Part shown: in pieces, positions 40,184 through 48,546 of the stretch
How positions within the stretch are numbered: position 1 is the first letter of the stretch
Layout: the number at the start of each line of letters is the position of its first letter
NCBI GenBank assembly: GCA_965231165.1
Contig: OZ246421.1
Location: 124,001 to 188,000 of the forward strand
Direction of reading: 5' to 3'
DNA from: Micavibrio_C sp965231165
GTDB lineage: Bacteria; Pseudomonadota; Alphaproteobacteria; Micavibrionales; Micavibrionaceae
Length of the DNA: 64,000 nucleotides
Program-made: the position numbers and the translations under genes
Notes under the pieces: generated by a model
What the model was told of the DNA's origin: nothing
What the model saw: the letters and a program-made list of their open reading frames with translations, nothing else
The model's database searches: none

Positions 40184-41143
40184 TTATGTTTTGTTGCGCG
40201 GGTGGGCGGCGCGATAAACTTTCATCATTTCTTCGGCGTTGATGTCGGTATAACGCTGGGTGGTGCTTAAGGAGGCGTGGCCCAAAAGCTCCTGAATTTC
40301 CCGCAAATTCGCACCGTTTTGCAGCAGGTGGGTGGCAAAGGAGTGGCGCAGGGCGTGAGGTGTCGCGGTTTCCGGCAGGCCCATGGCCATTCTAAGTTCC
40401 CGTAGTGATTTCTGTGCGATCTGCTGACGCAGGCGCTTGCCGCGCTCGCCCATGAATAACGGCCGGTCGGGCGTTTCGGCGAAGGGGCAGAGGGCGCGGT
40501 AATTATCAATCGCGGTTTCGACGATGGCGAGTACGGGTACTTGCCGTTCTTTACGGCCTTTACCGATGACACGTAAATAACCATCACGCGGCAGGTCCCT
40601 GATATCGAGCGAGAGTGCTTCGTCGATCCGCAGACCGCAGCCATAGAGCAGGGTAAAGAGGGCGCGGTCGCGCTGGCTTACCCAGCCATCAGCCTGCAAA
40701 TGCACCAGTTCAAGCGCCTGTTTTTCAAACAGCGGGCGCGGTAATTTATGCGGCTTTTTCGGTGTACGGACGCTGCCGATGGCGGCGTTATGCACGATGC
40801 CGTTTTTATCCAGCCAGTGCAGGAAATTTTTGACGCCGGACAGGGAACGTGCGCGGCTGGAAGCGCCTGCGCCGTCCATCGCCTTGCGCGACATCCATGA
40901 ACGAAAATCGCGCAGATCGATATTGCCGATATCATTCAGAGAGGGGGCGTGGCCGATATGCTGGGTGAGGAAAGAAATAAACTGGCCGATATCGACGCCG
41001 TAGGCGCGCACAGTATGCTTCGAGAGATTTTTTTCAGAGGTCAGCCAGCGCCGCCATTTCAGGATGGCATCGGCCAGATCAGCTGCGCAGCCCTGCAACG
41101 CCTGATCTTCGATGCGACCGGGGTTTTCTATATATGCAGCCAT
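40184..41143 (-). CDS. xerC: Tyrosine recombinase XerC
   Basis: 319 residues. An N-terminal SAM-like core-binding domain (LSKHTVRAYGVDIGQFISFL) is followed by a catalytic domain with all expected residues: Arg in LYGCGLRIDEAL, HALRHSFATHLL (His-x-x-Arg), LGHASLSTTQRYT with His and the nucleophile Tyr. XerC acts with XerD at dif to resolve chromosome dimers. It overlaps the upstream DUF484 gene by 16 bases, a pairing seen often in proteobacteria. XerD is the alternative name, but the neighbour and the linker sequence favour XerC. Confidence 0.9.
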   Translation of the reverse strand: MAAYIENPGRIEDQALQGCAADLADAILKWRRWLTSEKNLSKHTVRAYGVDIGQFISFLTQHIGHAPSLNDIGNIDLRDFRSWMSRKAMDGAGASSRARSLSGVKNFLHWLDKNGIVHNAAIGSVRTPKKPHKLPRPLFEKQALELVHLQADGWVSQRDRALFTLLYGCGLRIDEALSLDIRDLPRDGYLRVIGKGRKERQVPVLAIVETAIDNYRALCPFAETPDRPLFMGERGKRLRQQIAQKSLRELRMAMGLPETATPHALRHSFATHLLQNGANLREIQELLGHASLSTTQRYTDINAEEMMKVYRAAHPRNKT

Positions 41144-41838
41144 GCCTGAAACAGACGTTCGGTGACGCAGCCCAGAAACGCAATTAACTCGGTGCCTTGC
41201 GTGGATTCGAAGGCTTTGGGATCGCGGCTGCCGAAGGCGATCATCGCGGCGGGGGCTTCGTCGCCGACATGCAGCTTCAGTAAGGCCTGTGATTTTACCA
41301 GACCGGCGCCGCCACCATAGACTTCATCAATGCCATGGATATTCGCTTCGAGAATGATCGGTTTGTCCTTCATCAGCAGATGGATGGTGCCGGGGGCGAC
41401 AGCGCGTACGCCTTGCAGATGGATTTGCGGTACGACAGCGCTGTCGGTTTCGACGATCAGGCTGACGATATCGACATCCAGCAGTGAGGGGAAATCGAGG
41501 GTGATGGTGCTGACAAATCCTTCAAACGTCGTGGCTTCGAGCAGCATCAGAATGGCGCGGTGCATGCGCGTCTGGCTGTTCATGTTGGCGCGGCTGTTCT
41601 CGACGATCTCACGCGCGGATTCCAGAACTTCGTCGCGGTCGGCCTTCAGGCGCTGCACCATGTAATGCTGGAAGTCGGCGACACCCTTGCCGAATTTTTC
41701 CTTCGGAGGCGTCATCATGTCCAGCAACTCGGGATGTTTGCTTAAGAAATGCGGATGGTCGCGGAGCCAGTTAATGACATCCTGTTCGGTAAGCGGCGTA
41801 CTGGCATCGGACGGCGGATGGGTCATGGTATCGGACAT
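41128..41838 (-). CDS. DUF484 family protein
   Basis: 236 residues from the ATG at 41838; the frame is open to 41874. It begins with the family's LTEQDVINWLRDHPHFLSKH and then a GAF-like domain with a helix (VADFQHYMVQRLKADRD). DUF484 proteins are commonly encoded next to xerC; their function is not settled. No strong ribosome site is visible, so the start could also be upstream. Overlap with xerC suggests a coupled pair. Confidence 0.88.
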   Translation of the reverse strand: MSDTMTHPPSDASTPLTEQDVINWLRDHPHFLSKHPELLDMMTPPKEKFGKGVADFQHYMVQRLKADRDEVLESAREIVENSRANMNSQTRMHRAILMLLEATTFEGFVSTITLDFPSLLDVDIVSLIVETDSAVVPQIHLQGVRAVAPGTIHLLMKDKPIILEANIHGIDEVYGGGAGLVKSQALLKLHVGDEAPAAMIAFGSRDPKAFESTQGTELIAFLGCVTERLFQAWLHI

Positions 41839-41950
41839 AATATAGCTCGTGAGGGAATTAGGGCGGGGAGGCAACGCAAGGCTGATACTGGAATTGTAAT
41901 ATGGAACGGGCAGAAAGCGAACGTAAAAAAGGGGATGGACACCTTATAAA

Positions 41951-41981
41951 TGTTATAATATAACAATGTTACTTTATAACA
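41951..41981. promoter_or_regulatory. Tandem Zur boxes upstream of the zinc cluster
   Basis: TGTTATAATATAACA (41951-41965) is a perfect 7-1-7 palindrome identical in core to known proteobacterial Zur sites. TGTTACTTTATAACA (41967-41981), one helical turn and a half downstream, is a weaker second copy. They lie 17-47 bases before the first gene of the cluster, and a zur gene is the fourth gene, so repression by zinc-loaded Zur is very likely. Confidence 0.85.
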
Positions 41982-41997
41982 TTTAAGGGTTTAGAGA

Positions 41998-43353
41998 ATG
42001 TCCAGACCAATGCTTTTTGCGGTCACCCTCGCGGGTGCCGTTATGATGACCAGTCCTTTCGCCTATGCCGCCTCTGATGCTGATATTGACGCCCTGCGGG
42101 CTGAATTGCAGACCATGAAACAGGTGTATGAAAGCAAAATCGAACAACTTGAAGACCGGCTTGCTGAAGTGGAGCAGGACAAGGCTGTTCAAGCGGCGCA
42201 GATTGCACCCTCTGCCGGTTCTGTTACCCCGGCCACAGCTTACCGTTCTGTTGGTGATAACAGTTTCAATCCTTCTATCGGCGTGATCCTGAACGGCCAT
42301 TACGGCAGCTACTCTGAAAATGAGTCGGAGGTCGCGGGTTTTGCAATGGGTCACGAAGGTGAACGTCCCGATGAAGGGTTACGTGTTGACGAAACTGAAA
42401 TGAATTTCAGTGCCAGTGTCGATGATAAATTCACCGCGAATGCGACAATTGCCTTCCACGAGCATGAAGGTGAAATGGAAGTGGAAATTGAAGAGGCCTA
42501 TGCCCAAACGGCCAGTCTTCCTGCCGGTCTTAGTGCGAAGGCGGGTCGCTTCTTTGTCCCTGTCGGCTATTTGAATGAACTCCATACGCATGCCGATGAT
42601 TTTGCCGACAGGCCTTTGCCCAACCGGGTCTTTCTCAACCGGCATTACAGCGATGATGGCGTGGAAGTTTCATGGGTGTTGCCGACCGATTTCTATTCTG
42701 AAATCGGTGCTGGCGGCTTCCGTGGGCGAGGGTTCCCTGCTGAAGGTGGCGATGGCGGTGATCTTGGCGCGTGGAATGCCTATGCCCGTACGGGTGGTGA
42801 TATAGGTTCTGAAACCAGTTGGCGTCTGGGTGTTTCAACGCTGCAAACGCGGGGCATTGACCGGGCCGGTCATGACGATCTGGTTCTTTTTGAGGGTGAT
42901 AGCGACCTGTATGCCATTGATGGACGATTGACCTGGGCACCGAATGGAAATAACCGCGAGCAGGAAGTGATCTTGCAAGGCGAATATTTTCTAAGGGCTG
43001 AGAATGGTACATACGATGACACGGATGCGGGTACGGGTGCCGTAGCCTATGACGAAAATCAGAGCGGGTGGTACGCACAGGCGGTTTATAAATTCGATCC
43101 GCAATGGCGCATGGGCGCGCGGTATAGTGCTTTATCTTCCGGTGATGTACCTGCCGGGCTGGCAGGTAGCGCCCTTGATGATGGCGGCCATGATCCGTGG
43201 GCGGCATCCGGTATGGTTGACTGGAGCAACAGCGAATTCAGCCGTGTACGCTTCCAGTATAATTATGAAGAGTTGGCTGCAGATCAGGAAGATAGCCAAT
43301 TTATCTTGCAATATGTGGTGAGCATTGGCGCTCATGGCGCGCATCCGTTCTAG
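41998..43353 (+). CDS. Zinc-regulated outer-membrane beta-barrel protein with coiled-coil head
   Basis: 451 residues. A signal peptide ends AYAASDA; residues 28-62 form a heptad coiled coil (DIDALRAELQTMKQVYESK...); the rest is strand-rich with alternating aromatic residues and ends in a probable barrel-closing strand. The layout recalls coiled-coil porins such as OprO/OprP-like proteins. The His/Glu-rich stretch HEHEGEMEVEIEE could bind metal ions. Placement directly behind Zur boxes and before znuA and znuB suggests a zinc entry pore or capture protein in the outer membrane. The ligand is inferred from context. Confidence 0.75.
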   Translation: MSRPMLFAVTLAGAVMMTSPFAYAASDADIDALRAELQTMKQVYESKIEQLEDRLAEVEQDKAVQAAQIAPSAGSVTPATAYRSVGDNSFNPSIGVILNGHYGSYSENESEVAGFAMGHEGERPDEGLRVDETEMNFSASVDDKFTANATIAFHEHEGEMEVEIEEAYAQTASLPAGLSAKAGRFFVPVGYLNELHTHADDFADRPLPNRVFLNRHYSDDGVEVSWVLPTDFYSEIGAGGFRGRGFPAEGGDGGDLGAWNAYARTGGDIGSETSWRLGVSTLQTRGIDRAGHDDLVLFEGDSDLYAIDGRLTWAPNGNNREQEVILQGEYFLRAENGTYDDTDAGTGAVAYDENQSGWYAQAVYKFDPQWRMGARYSALSSGDVPAGLAGSALDDGGHDPWAASGMVDWSNSEFSRVRFQYNYEELAADQEDSQFILQYVVSIGAHGAHPF

Positions 43354-43363
43354 GGGTATGGCC

Positions 43364-44263
43364 ATGAAATTTATAATCGTCTTTGTCCTGCTGCTGGTGG
43401 CAAATCCGGCGCAGGCCCAGTCAAAGATAAATGTGTTTGCCTGCGAGCCTGAATGGGGCGCGCTGGCGTATGAAATCGGTGGTGCAGCAGTAGATGTCTA
43501 TACGGCTTCTAGCGCTGCGCAAAATGTCCATTTTTTACGGGCAAAACCGAGTCTGCTGGCCGCTATGCGGAAAGCCGATCTGGTTTTCTGCAATGGCGCA
43601 TCGCTGGAGGTGGGGTGGTTGCCTATCCTGCTGCAAAAAGCCGGAGGGCCGAATGTACAGCGCGGGAAGCCGGGCTATCTATTGGCAGCGGATCAGGTGA
43701 AAAAGCTGGATGTGCCCGTCAATGTGGATCGTTCGATGGGTGATGTTCACCCGGAAGGCAATCCCCATGTTCTTCTCGATCCGCGTAACATTCTGGACGT
43801 GGCGGGGGTTCTGGCTGACCGGTTGGCGGTTATTGATCCACAAAACGCAGAAATCTATCGTCAGAATTTTTCCCGCTTTCGTGACCGTTGGCAAGGGGCG
43901 ATGGCCGTATGGAAGCAACAAGCAAGCGGCCTGAAAGGCATGAGGGTTGTCGTTTACCATACAAGCTGGGCTTATCTGCTGAACTGGCTGGGTATGAGTG
44001 CTGTGGCTTCGCTTGAGCCGAAACCGGGCATTCCACCGACAGCTTCCCATCTGGAAAGTGTGCTCTCTTCCGTCAGAGGAGGCGATGTGAAGGCGATCCT
44101 TGTTGCGCCCTTCGAAGACCCAAAAGCGGCGGAATGGCTTTCCGGAAAGACAGGAATCCCTATCATATATCTGCCTTTTACTGTGGGCGGCAATGACAAG
44201 GCCGACAGTCTGGAACATATGTTCACAGAGACAATCCGTCTGCTGCGGGGGGAAGCTCCGTGA
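43364..44263 (+). CDS. znuA: Zinc ABC transporter substrate-binding protein
   Basis: 299 residues, cluster A-I metal-binding protein. The signal peptide ends ANPAQA. His residues at the expected places are in AQNVHFLRAKPS, GNPHVLLDP and VVVYHTSWAYL, which fits the three-His zinc site. It lacks the long His-rich loop of E. coli ZnuA. AGGGG lies seven bases before the ATG at 43364, ten bases after the stop of the barrel gene. It overlaps znuB by four bases. Confidence 0.88.
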   Translation: MKFIIVFVLLLVANPAQAQSKINVFACEPEWGALAYEIGGAAVDVYTASSAAQNVHFLRAKPSLLAAMRKADLVFCNGASLEVGWLPILLQKAGGPNVQRGKPGYLLAADQVKKLDVPVNVDRSMGDVHPEGNPHVLLDPRNILDVAGVLADRLAVIDPQNAEIYRQNFSRFRDRWQGAMAVWKQQASGLKGMRVVVYHTSWAYLLNWLGMSAVASLEPKPGIPPTASHLESVLSSVRGGDVKAILVAPFEDPKAAEWLSGKTGIPIIYLPFTVGGNDKADSLEHMFTETIRLLRGEAP

Positions 44264-45051
44264 GCCTTTTGTCTTTTGACATGCTGGGGCTTATCGCCCC
44301 GGCATTTGTCGCCGGGATAATCGTATCGGCTGTTCACGTGCCGCTGGGACAAGAGGTTCTGCGACGGGGAATCATCTTTATTGATCTCGCGATTGCCCAG
44401 ATTGCCGCTCTCGGTGTGGTCAGTGCAAAGGTGCTTTTTCATCTTGAGGAAGGATTGTGGCCCTTTTTCTTTGCGCTGCTCTTTGCCCTCGCGGGGAGTG
44501 GCCTGTTTGCCTTGCTGGAAAAGACATCTTCAAAATATCAGGAGGCCTTTATCGGCTGCGCTTTTGTGGCTGCTGCTTCCGCCATTTTGATTATGCTGGC
44601 GAGGCATCCTCATGGCGGGGAGGAGATCGAAGGGCTGTTGGCGGGACAAATTCTATGGGTTGGCTGGCAGCAGATATGCTGGTCTTCTTTTGTTTATGCG
44701 TTGGTGCTGGCGGCATGGTTTCTTTTACCGTCGTGGCGGCGGGTTATTTTTTACGGCACGTTCCCTGTTGTCATTACAATATCGGTTCAGTTGATGGGTG
44801 TATATCTGGTGTTTGCGACCTTGATTATGCCCGCTTTGGGCGCGATCAGATTCAAAGAGCGTTCGCGGCTTGCTGCGGGGTATGGCATGGCTTTTAGTGC
44901 CGTGGCCGTGGGGCTGATTATATCAGTACTGGGGGATCTCCCGGCTGGCCCTGTGCTTGTTTTCGCTTTAGCGGTGACTAGTCTGGTTGGCGGTCTGGGT
45001 GTTGGTGTTCATGCGGGAAAACGAATGGAAAATTCTCATTATTTGCCATAG
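44260..45051 (+). CDS. znuB: Zinc ABC transporter permease
   Basis: 263 residues of the ABC-3 family with about eight membrane helices and the typical sequence HVPLGQEVLRRGIIFIDLAI near the start. It forms the membrane channel for zinc delivered by ZnuA. The start overlaps the znuA stop (GTGAGC reading). The ATPase gene znuC, usually in the same operon, is absent from this window, so the transporter must use an ATPase encoded elsewhere or the neighbouring organisation has changed. Confidence 0.88.
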   Translation: MSLLSFDMLGLIAPAFVAGIIVSAVHVPLGQEVLRRGIIFIDLAIAQIAALGVVSAKVLFHLEEGLWPFFFALLFALAGSGLFALLEKTSSKYQEAFIGCAFVAAASAILIMLARHPHGGEEIEGLLAGQILWVGWQQICWSSFVYALVLAAWFLLPSWRRVIFYGTFPVVITISVQLMGVYLVFATLIMPALGAIRFKERSRLAAGYGMAFSAVAVGLIISVLGDLPAGPVLVFALAVTSLVGGLGVGVHAGKRMENSHYLP

Positions 45052-45116
45052 CAATGCATGCTTTTTCCTGTGTTTTCAAATATTAAAATCGTGCAGTACC
45101 CGTTCCCGGTGCTCTA

Positions 45117-45125
45117 TGCTATAAT
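45117..45125 (+). promoter_or_regulatory. Extended -10 promoter of zur
   Basis: TGCTATAAT, an extended -10 box, 35 bases before the zur ATG. No convincing -35 box is seen. It would allow zur to be expressed independently of znuAB. Confidence 0.5.
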
Positions 45126-45159
45126 CACTTATCCGTTATTTGTAGCGAGAGACCTGATT

Positions 45160-45609
45160 ATGTGCGGTAAGTGCAGTCCCTATCTGGAGCAGGCGATCCA
45201 ATATTGCGAAGCCCGTGGCTTGCGCCTGACGGAGCCGCGCGCGCAGGTGTTGGGGATTGTGGTTGAGGCCGGATCACCGCTGACGGCTTACGAAGTGCTG
45301 GATGAACTGGGCAAGCTGGTGAAGAACCCGAAGCCGCCGACCGTTTACCGGGCGCTGGAATTTTTACAGGAAGCGGGGCTGGTGCACCGTATCGAGAGTC
45401 TGAATTCCTATGTGGCCTGTCACGGTGACCATAAAGGTGATCAGGCGCATCATAACAACCAATTTTTGATTTGCGACGATTGCGGCAACGTGCAGGAAGT
45501 CGAGATCAGCCAGATGGATAAAAATATCGGCGAGAAGGCCGGTGCTTCCGGTTTCAAGACCGATCACTGGTCAGCCGAAATTCACGGTACTTGCAAGGAT
45601 TGCCAGTAA
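45160..45609 (+). CDS. zur: Zinc uptake regulator of the Fur family
   Basis: 149 residues from the ATG at 45160; the open frame begins at 45058 but the extra residues are not Fur-like. The N-terminal winged helix has LTEPRAQVLGIVVEAGSPLTAYEVLD and PPTVYRALEFLQEAGL (recognition helix); the C-terminal part has CDDCGNVQEV and CKDCQ, the structural zinc cysteines, plus the GDHKGDQAHHNNQF stretch of regulatory ligands. Zur represses zinc uptake genes when zinc is plentiful; the boxes at 41951-41981 are the obvious target. It ends six bases before the convergent array gene. Confidence 0.93.
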   Translation: MCGKCSPYLEQAIQYCEARGLRLTEPRAQVLGIVVEAGSPLTAYEVLDELGKLVKNPKPPTVYRALEFLQEAGLVHRIESLNSYVACHGDHKGDQAHHNNQFLICDDCGNVQEVEISQMDKNIGEKAGASGFKTDHWSAEIHGTCKDCQ

Positions 45610-45615
45610 CACCGC

Positions 45616-45936
45616 TTACGGTTTCAGACCGTAAGCCTTGCGCGCGGCGCGCTCCAGCGCCTTTTCATAGAGTTCGATCATCGCGCTTCCGGATTTGAAA
45701 ATGTCCCTGCCAGTATGGTGCCGGATAACCCGGTTTTGTACATTGTTCTCGAAATAAGTACCCAGATGTGCGGTTATCTGCGGCGGGAGGGGATCAGGTT
45801 TTTCGTAGCTGAATTTCCAGCCTTCGTTTTCCAGTATGGCGCGCACCTTTTTAGGAGGCATGGGGGCGATCCACGTCGCATACAGATATTTGGCTTCGGC
45901 GACGGCTTGCGTAAATGACTCGGTCAGCGCGTTCAT
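45616..45936 (-). CDS. Array paralogue 6 (last), small protein of unknown function
   Basis: 106 residues, no signal peptide. The layout shared by the array is: an N-terminal helix, a V..IL..EGWKF motif (PKKVRAILENEGWKF), a middle beta-like stretch, a GRDIF element, and a C-terminal helix ending AARKAYGL. It is most similar to the fourth gene (46686-47009): both have the stretch YLYAT followed by PMPPK or AIPPQ. AAGGAG lies six bases before the ATG. The predicted protein is basic and about 12 kDa. Confidence 0.75.
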   Translation of the reverse strand: MNALTESFTQAVAEAKYLYATWIAPMPPKKVRAILENEGWKFSYEKPDPLPPQITAHLGTYFENNVQNRVIRHHTGRDIFKSGSAMIELYEKALERAARKAYGLKP

Positions 45937-45947
45937 AATTTTCTCCT

Positions 45948-46283
45948 TTAAAGGTGAATCCCGTAAGTGCGGGCGGCGGTCTGGCGCACGGCTTGTTTGT
46001 AACGATCTTCCAGTTCTTTGTTTCTTTCGGTGGTGAAAACTTCCTGTCCTTCAGGAGAGAATATTTTCATTTTTGATATCTGACTTCCCGCCATAGTGCC
46101 GGCCATGCCGCTTGCCTGCACAAAAGCTTCCATTTCTTTATCGCTCAGCGCATTTTTGAAGGTCCAGCCTTGTCTCATCATTTCGGCGCGCACTTTTTCC
46201 TGCGGGCCGTCTTCGGCGAGGGCGATGGCGGCGTAATATTTGAAATGAGCGCTGAGGTTTGAAAGTGTGTCTTTGAGTGTCAT
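45948..46283 (-). CDS. Array paralogue 5, small protein of unknown function
   Basis: 111 residues. The family motif appears as EKVRAEMMRQGWTF, then a Met/Gly/Ser-rich insertion (MAGTMAGSQ), then SPEGQEVFTTERNKELEDRY and the ending TAARTYGIHL. Its closest relative is the second gene (47024-47347), with which it shares PDGQEVF/SPEGQEVF, RNKELE/RNEDLE and the length. GAGGA lies before the ATG. Eleven bases separate it from the next gene. Confidence 0.75.
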   Translation of the reverse strand: MTLKDTLSNLSAHFKYYAAIALAEDGPQEKVRAEMMRQGWTFKNALSDKEMEAFVQASGMAGTMAGSQISKMKIFSPEGQEVFTTERNKELEDRYKQAVRQTAARTYGIHL

Positions 46284-46295
46284 GGTCTTTCCTCT

Positions 46296-46607
46296 TTATG
46301 TCGAAAAGCCGTGCACGATTGCGGCGGCTTTTTTCTTGGCGTCTTCGTAATTTTTGATGATTTTCGGATCGTTCGCTCTGTAAACGCGGGCGCCCGTATC
46401 TGTTACGGCTGTGGTGAGCGGCAAGCCGAGGCCGCTGCTATCGGGCATAAGTATGATGATATCGGCGTATTCAGAAGGGATGAAATTCCAGCCTTCTTTT
46501 TTCATGAGGTCGCAGACTTTGGGGGACGGGATTGTGGACAGCACATCCCGGTAGTAGCCGAAATAGGAAGCGGCTTTGGAGAACAGTGTGCTGATGCCAT
46601 TGCTCAT
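46296..46607 (-). CDS. Array paralogue 4 in genome order (third from the zur end)
   Basis: 103 residues; the most diverged member with a central beta-like part. The motif is present as PKVCDLMKKEGWNFIP, with an ending AKKKAAAIVHGF. The middle DIIILMPDSSGLGLP stretch is its own. GAGGG precedes the ATG by eight bases. It lies between the two halves of the duplicated gene pair, 12 bases from paralogue 5 and 78 from the next. Confidence 0.7.
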   Translation of the reverse strand: MSNGISTLFSKAASYFGYYRDVLSTIPSPKVCDLMKKEGWNFIPSEYADIIILMPDSSGLGLPLTTAVTDTGARVYRANDPKIIKNYEDAKKKAAAIVHGFST

Positions 46608-46685
46608 GTCGTGCCCTCTTTTGAAGCTGGTGGGACGTTATCGCAAATTTCCCTGTTTTGCCATAAAAAAGTGGCGTACCGGAAG

Positions 46686-47009
46686 TTATTGATTCAGGCC
46701 GTAAACCTGACGGGCCGCGCGATCCCGTGCGTGTGCATAGAGATCCTTCTGCGTCTGTCTGGCGGTGAGGATGTTTTCTCCACTGTAGGGAGAAATAATG
46801 ACATGCCGGGCATGATGGGCAAAGGGTGTGCCGTGAGCGGCTGCACCATCGGTGGCACCGGAAGGGGCTTCTTCGGATTGGAATTTCCAGCCCTCATCTT
46901 CCAGAACGCTGCGGACTTCCTGTGGCGGTATGGCGGCGAGCCGGGTGGCATACAGGTATTGCGCTTGCGCGAGGGTTCGTGTGAAGACGTCTTTCAAGAT
47001 GCTCGTCAT
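46686..47009 (-). CDS. Array paralogue, duplicate of the last gene
   Basis: 107 residues. Strong similarity to the 45616-45936 protein: AQYLYATRLAAIPPQEVRSV against AKYLYATWIAPMPPKKVRAI, then EDEGWKFQ against ENEGWKFS, and the C-terminal ARDRAARQVYGLN. The central third is more variable and Gly/Ala/His-rich (GAAAHGTPFAHHARH). Ribosome site weak. Confidence 0.75.
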   Translation of the reverse strand: MTSILKDVFTRTLAQAQYLYATRLAAIPPQEVRSVLEDEGWKFQSEEAPSGATDGAAAHGTPFAHHARHVIISPYSGENILTARQTQKDLYAHARDRAARQVYGLNQ

Positions 47010-47023
47010 GCTTTTATTTCCGC

Positions 47024-47347
47024 TCAGTTCAGACCGTATTCCCGGGCCGCTGCTACATGTTTGGCTTGTTTGAGGCGCAGTTCAAGATCTTCATTCCTGC
47101 CTGTCTTTGGGAAAACTTCCTGACCATCCGGCGTGATGACCTGAACCGGGTTAGGGAGGTAGCACACCGGGCCTGCGGCAGAGTAGGCAAGAAGCTCGTT
47201 CCGTATTTCTTCATCGGTTTTGGTGGGTATGAATTGCCAGCCTTCCCGTTTGAGCGCGTCGTGCACTTTTCCCTTTGGATCGATATCGGCGAGGATGGCA
47301 ATAGCGCAATTTTTAGCGTAATTTTTGAAGATGCCCGAAAGTTTCAT
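47024..47347 (-). CDS. Array paralogue, duplicate of the 45948 gene
   Basis: 107 residues. It shares with the 45948-46283 product the sequence of motifs KVHDALKREGWQF, TPDGQEVF, RNEDLELRLKQAK and AAAREYGLN. GGGGA lies ahead of the ATG. It is 14 bases upstream of its partner gene, as in the other copy of the two-gene block (11 bases). Confidence 0.75.
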   Translation of the reverse strand: MKLSGIFKNYAKNCAIAILADIDPKGKVHDALKREGWQFIPTKTDEEIRNELLAYSAAGPVCYLPNPVQVITPDGQEVFPKTGRNEDLELRLKQAKHVAAAREYGLN

Positions 47348-47441
47348 AATCTATTTCCCCTTAAAATTATTATGGCGGATATTAAACGCAGTGTAAGGTT
47401 TTGTGCTACAAATCTTTTTAACTATTTGATATTGTTTAATT

Positions 47442-47768
47442 TTACAGTCTTGGTTTGACGCCGTAATGTTCCGCGGCCGCCCGGCGAACGGCTTGTCTGA
47501 ATTCTTCATGGGCCTGACCATCATCCAGAATGACGTCGATGCCATTCCGATTTTTTACCGTGCTGTCTCGCAGGAAAAGAGCGGCGTGTCCGACAGCAAT
47601 CTCGGCGCTGCGGATATCGCTCTTTGTGGGGAAGCAGGAAACAAGCCTGTAACCGTCCTTCGCCAGGGCCTTCATTATATGTCTGTTCGGAATCTCATGA
47701 AGAATCGCCAGGTTATAGCGCACTCTTCTTGTAAATTCTAAACACAGGCTGCCGAGGGATGGATTCAT
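47442..47768 (-). CDS. First gene of the six-gene paralogue array
   Basis: 108 residues from the ATG at 47768 (TTG at 47774 is the alternative). The most diverged member: the motif is IPNRHIMKALAKDGYRLV and the C terminus reads FRQAVRRAAAEHYGVKPR. It begins 24 bases after the fsa stop, so the whole array may be transcribed from the fsa promoter. AGGAC precedes the start. Confidence 0.65.
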   Translation of the reverse strand: MNPSLGSLCLEFTRRVRYNLAILHEIPNRHIMKALAKDGYRLVSCFPTKSDIRSAEIAVGHAALFLRDSTVKNRNGIDVILDDGQAHEEFRQAVRRAAAEHYGVKPRL

Positions 47769-47792
47769 AACCAATGTCCTGCATTACCCAAT

Positions 47793-48449
47793 TTATAGAA
47801 TGCTTTGACCGGTTTTCTTCCAGTCTTCGACGAAAGCGGCGAGGCCTTTGTCGGTCAGCGGGTGATGGTAGAGTTTGCGGATAACGTCCGGCGGGCAGGT
47901 CATGACATCGGCACCCAGACGCGCGGCTTCCAGAATATGAACCGGGTGACGGACGGAGGCCACCAGCACTTCGGTCTGGAAGTTCGGGTAGTTTTCGTAA
48001 ATCGTCATGATGTCGGCGATCAACTGCATGCCGTCATAGGCGATATCGTCCAGACGTCCCACGAACGGAGAGATGAACGACGCGCCCGCCTTGGCAGCGA
48101 GCAGGGCTTGCAGGGGGGTGAAGCACAAGGTGACGTTGACCATGGTGCCGCCATCGGACAGTTCTTTACAGACTTTGAGGCCTGCGGGTGTCAGGGGGAC
48201 TTTGACCGCGACGTTCGGCGCGATTTTGGAAAGTTTCAGGCCTTCCTTGCGCATGGTTTCGTAATCGGTGGCGGCGACTTCGGCGCTGACCGGGCCAGCG
48301 ACGACGGAACAGATTTCCTCGATCAGCGGGATGAACGGCTTGCCGGCTTTGGCGATCAGGGACGGGTTGGTCGTGACGCCGTCCAGCAGGCCGGTGGTGG
48401 CCAGGTCGCGGATTTCAGCAATATCACCTGTATCGACAAAGAATTTCAT
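47793..48449 (-). CDS. fsa: Transaldolase of the FSA/TalC type
   Basis: 218 residues, the small single-domain type. It starts MKFFVDTGDIAEIRDL and has GLLDGVTTNPSLIAK, the Schiff-base lysine in NVAVKVPLT, and GASFISPFVGRLDD. It acts in the pentose phosphate pathway or as fructose-6-phosphate aldolase; the family cannot be split by sequence alone here. The location next to priA, divergent, is seen in other alphaproteobacteria. The six array genes follow on the same strand. Confidence 0.94.
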   Translation of the reverse strand: MKFFVDTGDIAEIRDLATTGLLDGVTTNPSLIAKAGKPFIPLIEEICSVVAGPVSAEVAATDYETMRKEGLKLSKIAPNVAVKVPLTPAGLKVCKELSDGGTMVNVTLCFTPLQALLAAKAGASFISPFVGRLDDIAYDGMQLIADIMTIYENYPNFQTEVLVASVRHPVHILEAARLGADVMTCPPDVIRKLYHHPLTDKGLAAFVEDWKKTGQSIL

Positions 48450-48546
48450 AATGTGGCTTACCCGTTGTTTTGGAAGTGGAGCTATTTCCGGGTTTTAAAG
48501 GGGTTTGGCGATTTCTTCAAGGTTGTTGGTGTGTTAATGTCCGGAC

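Noticed and set aside
43325..43363. Upstream in-frame start for znuA
   Set aside because: It would overlap the end of the barrel gene and lacks a ribosome site; the ATG at 43364 has AGGGG seven bases before it and gives a normal signal peptide.
46311..47123. Open frame of 270 codons on the plus strand across the paralogue array
   Set aside because: The six minus-strand frames are mutually similar, have ribosome sites and regular spacing; the plus-strand frame has no such support.
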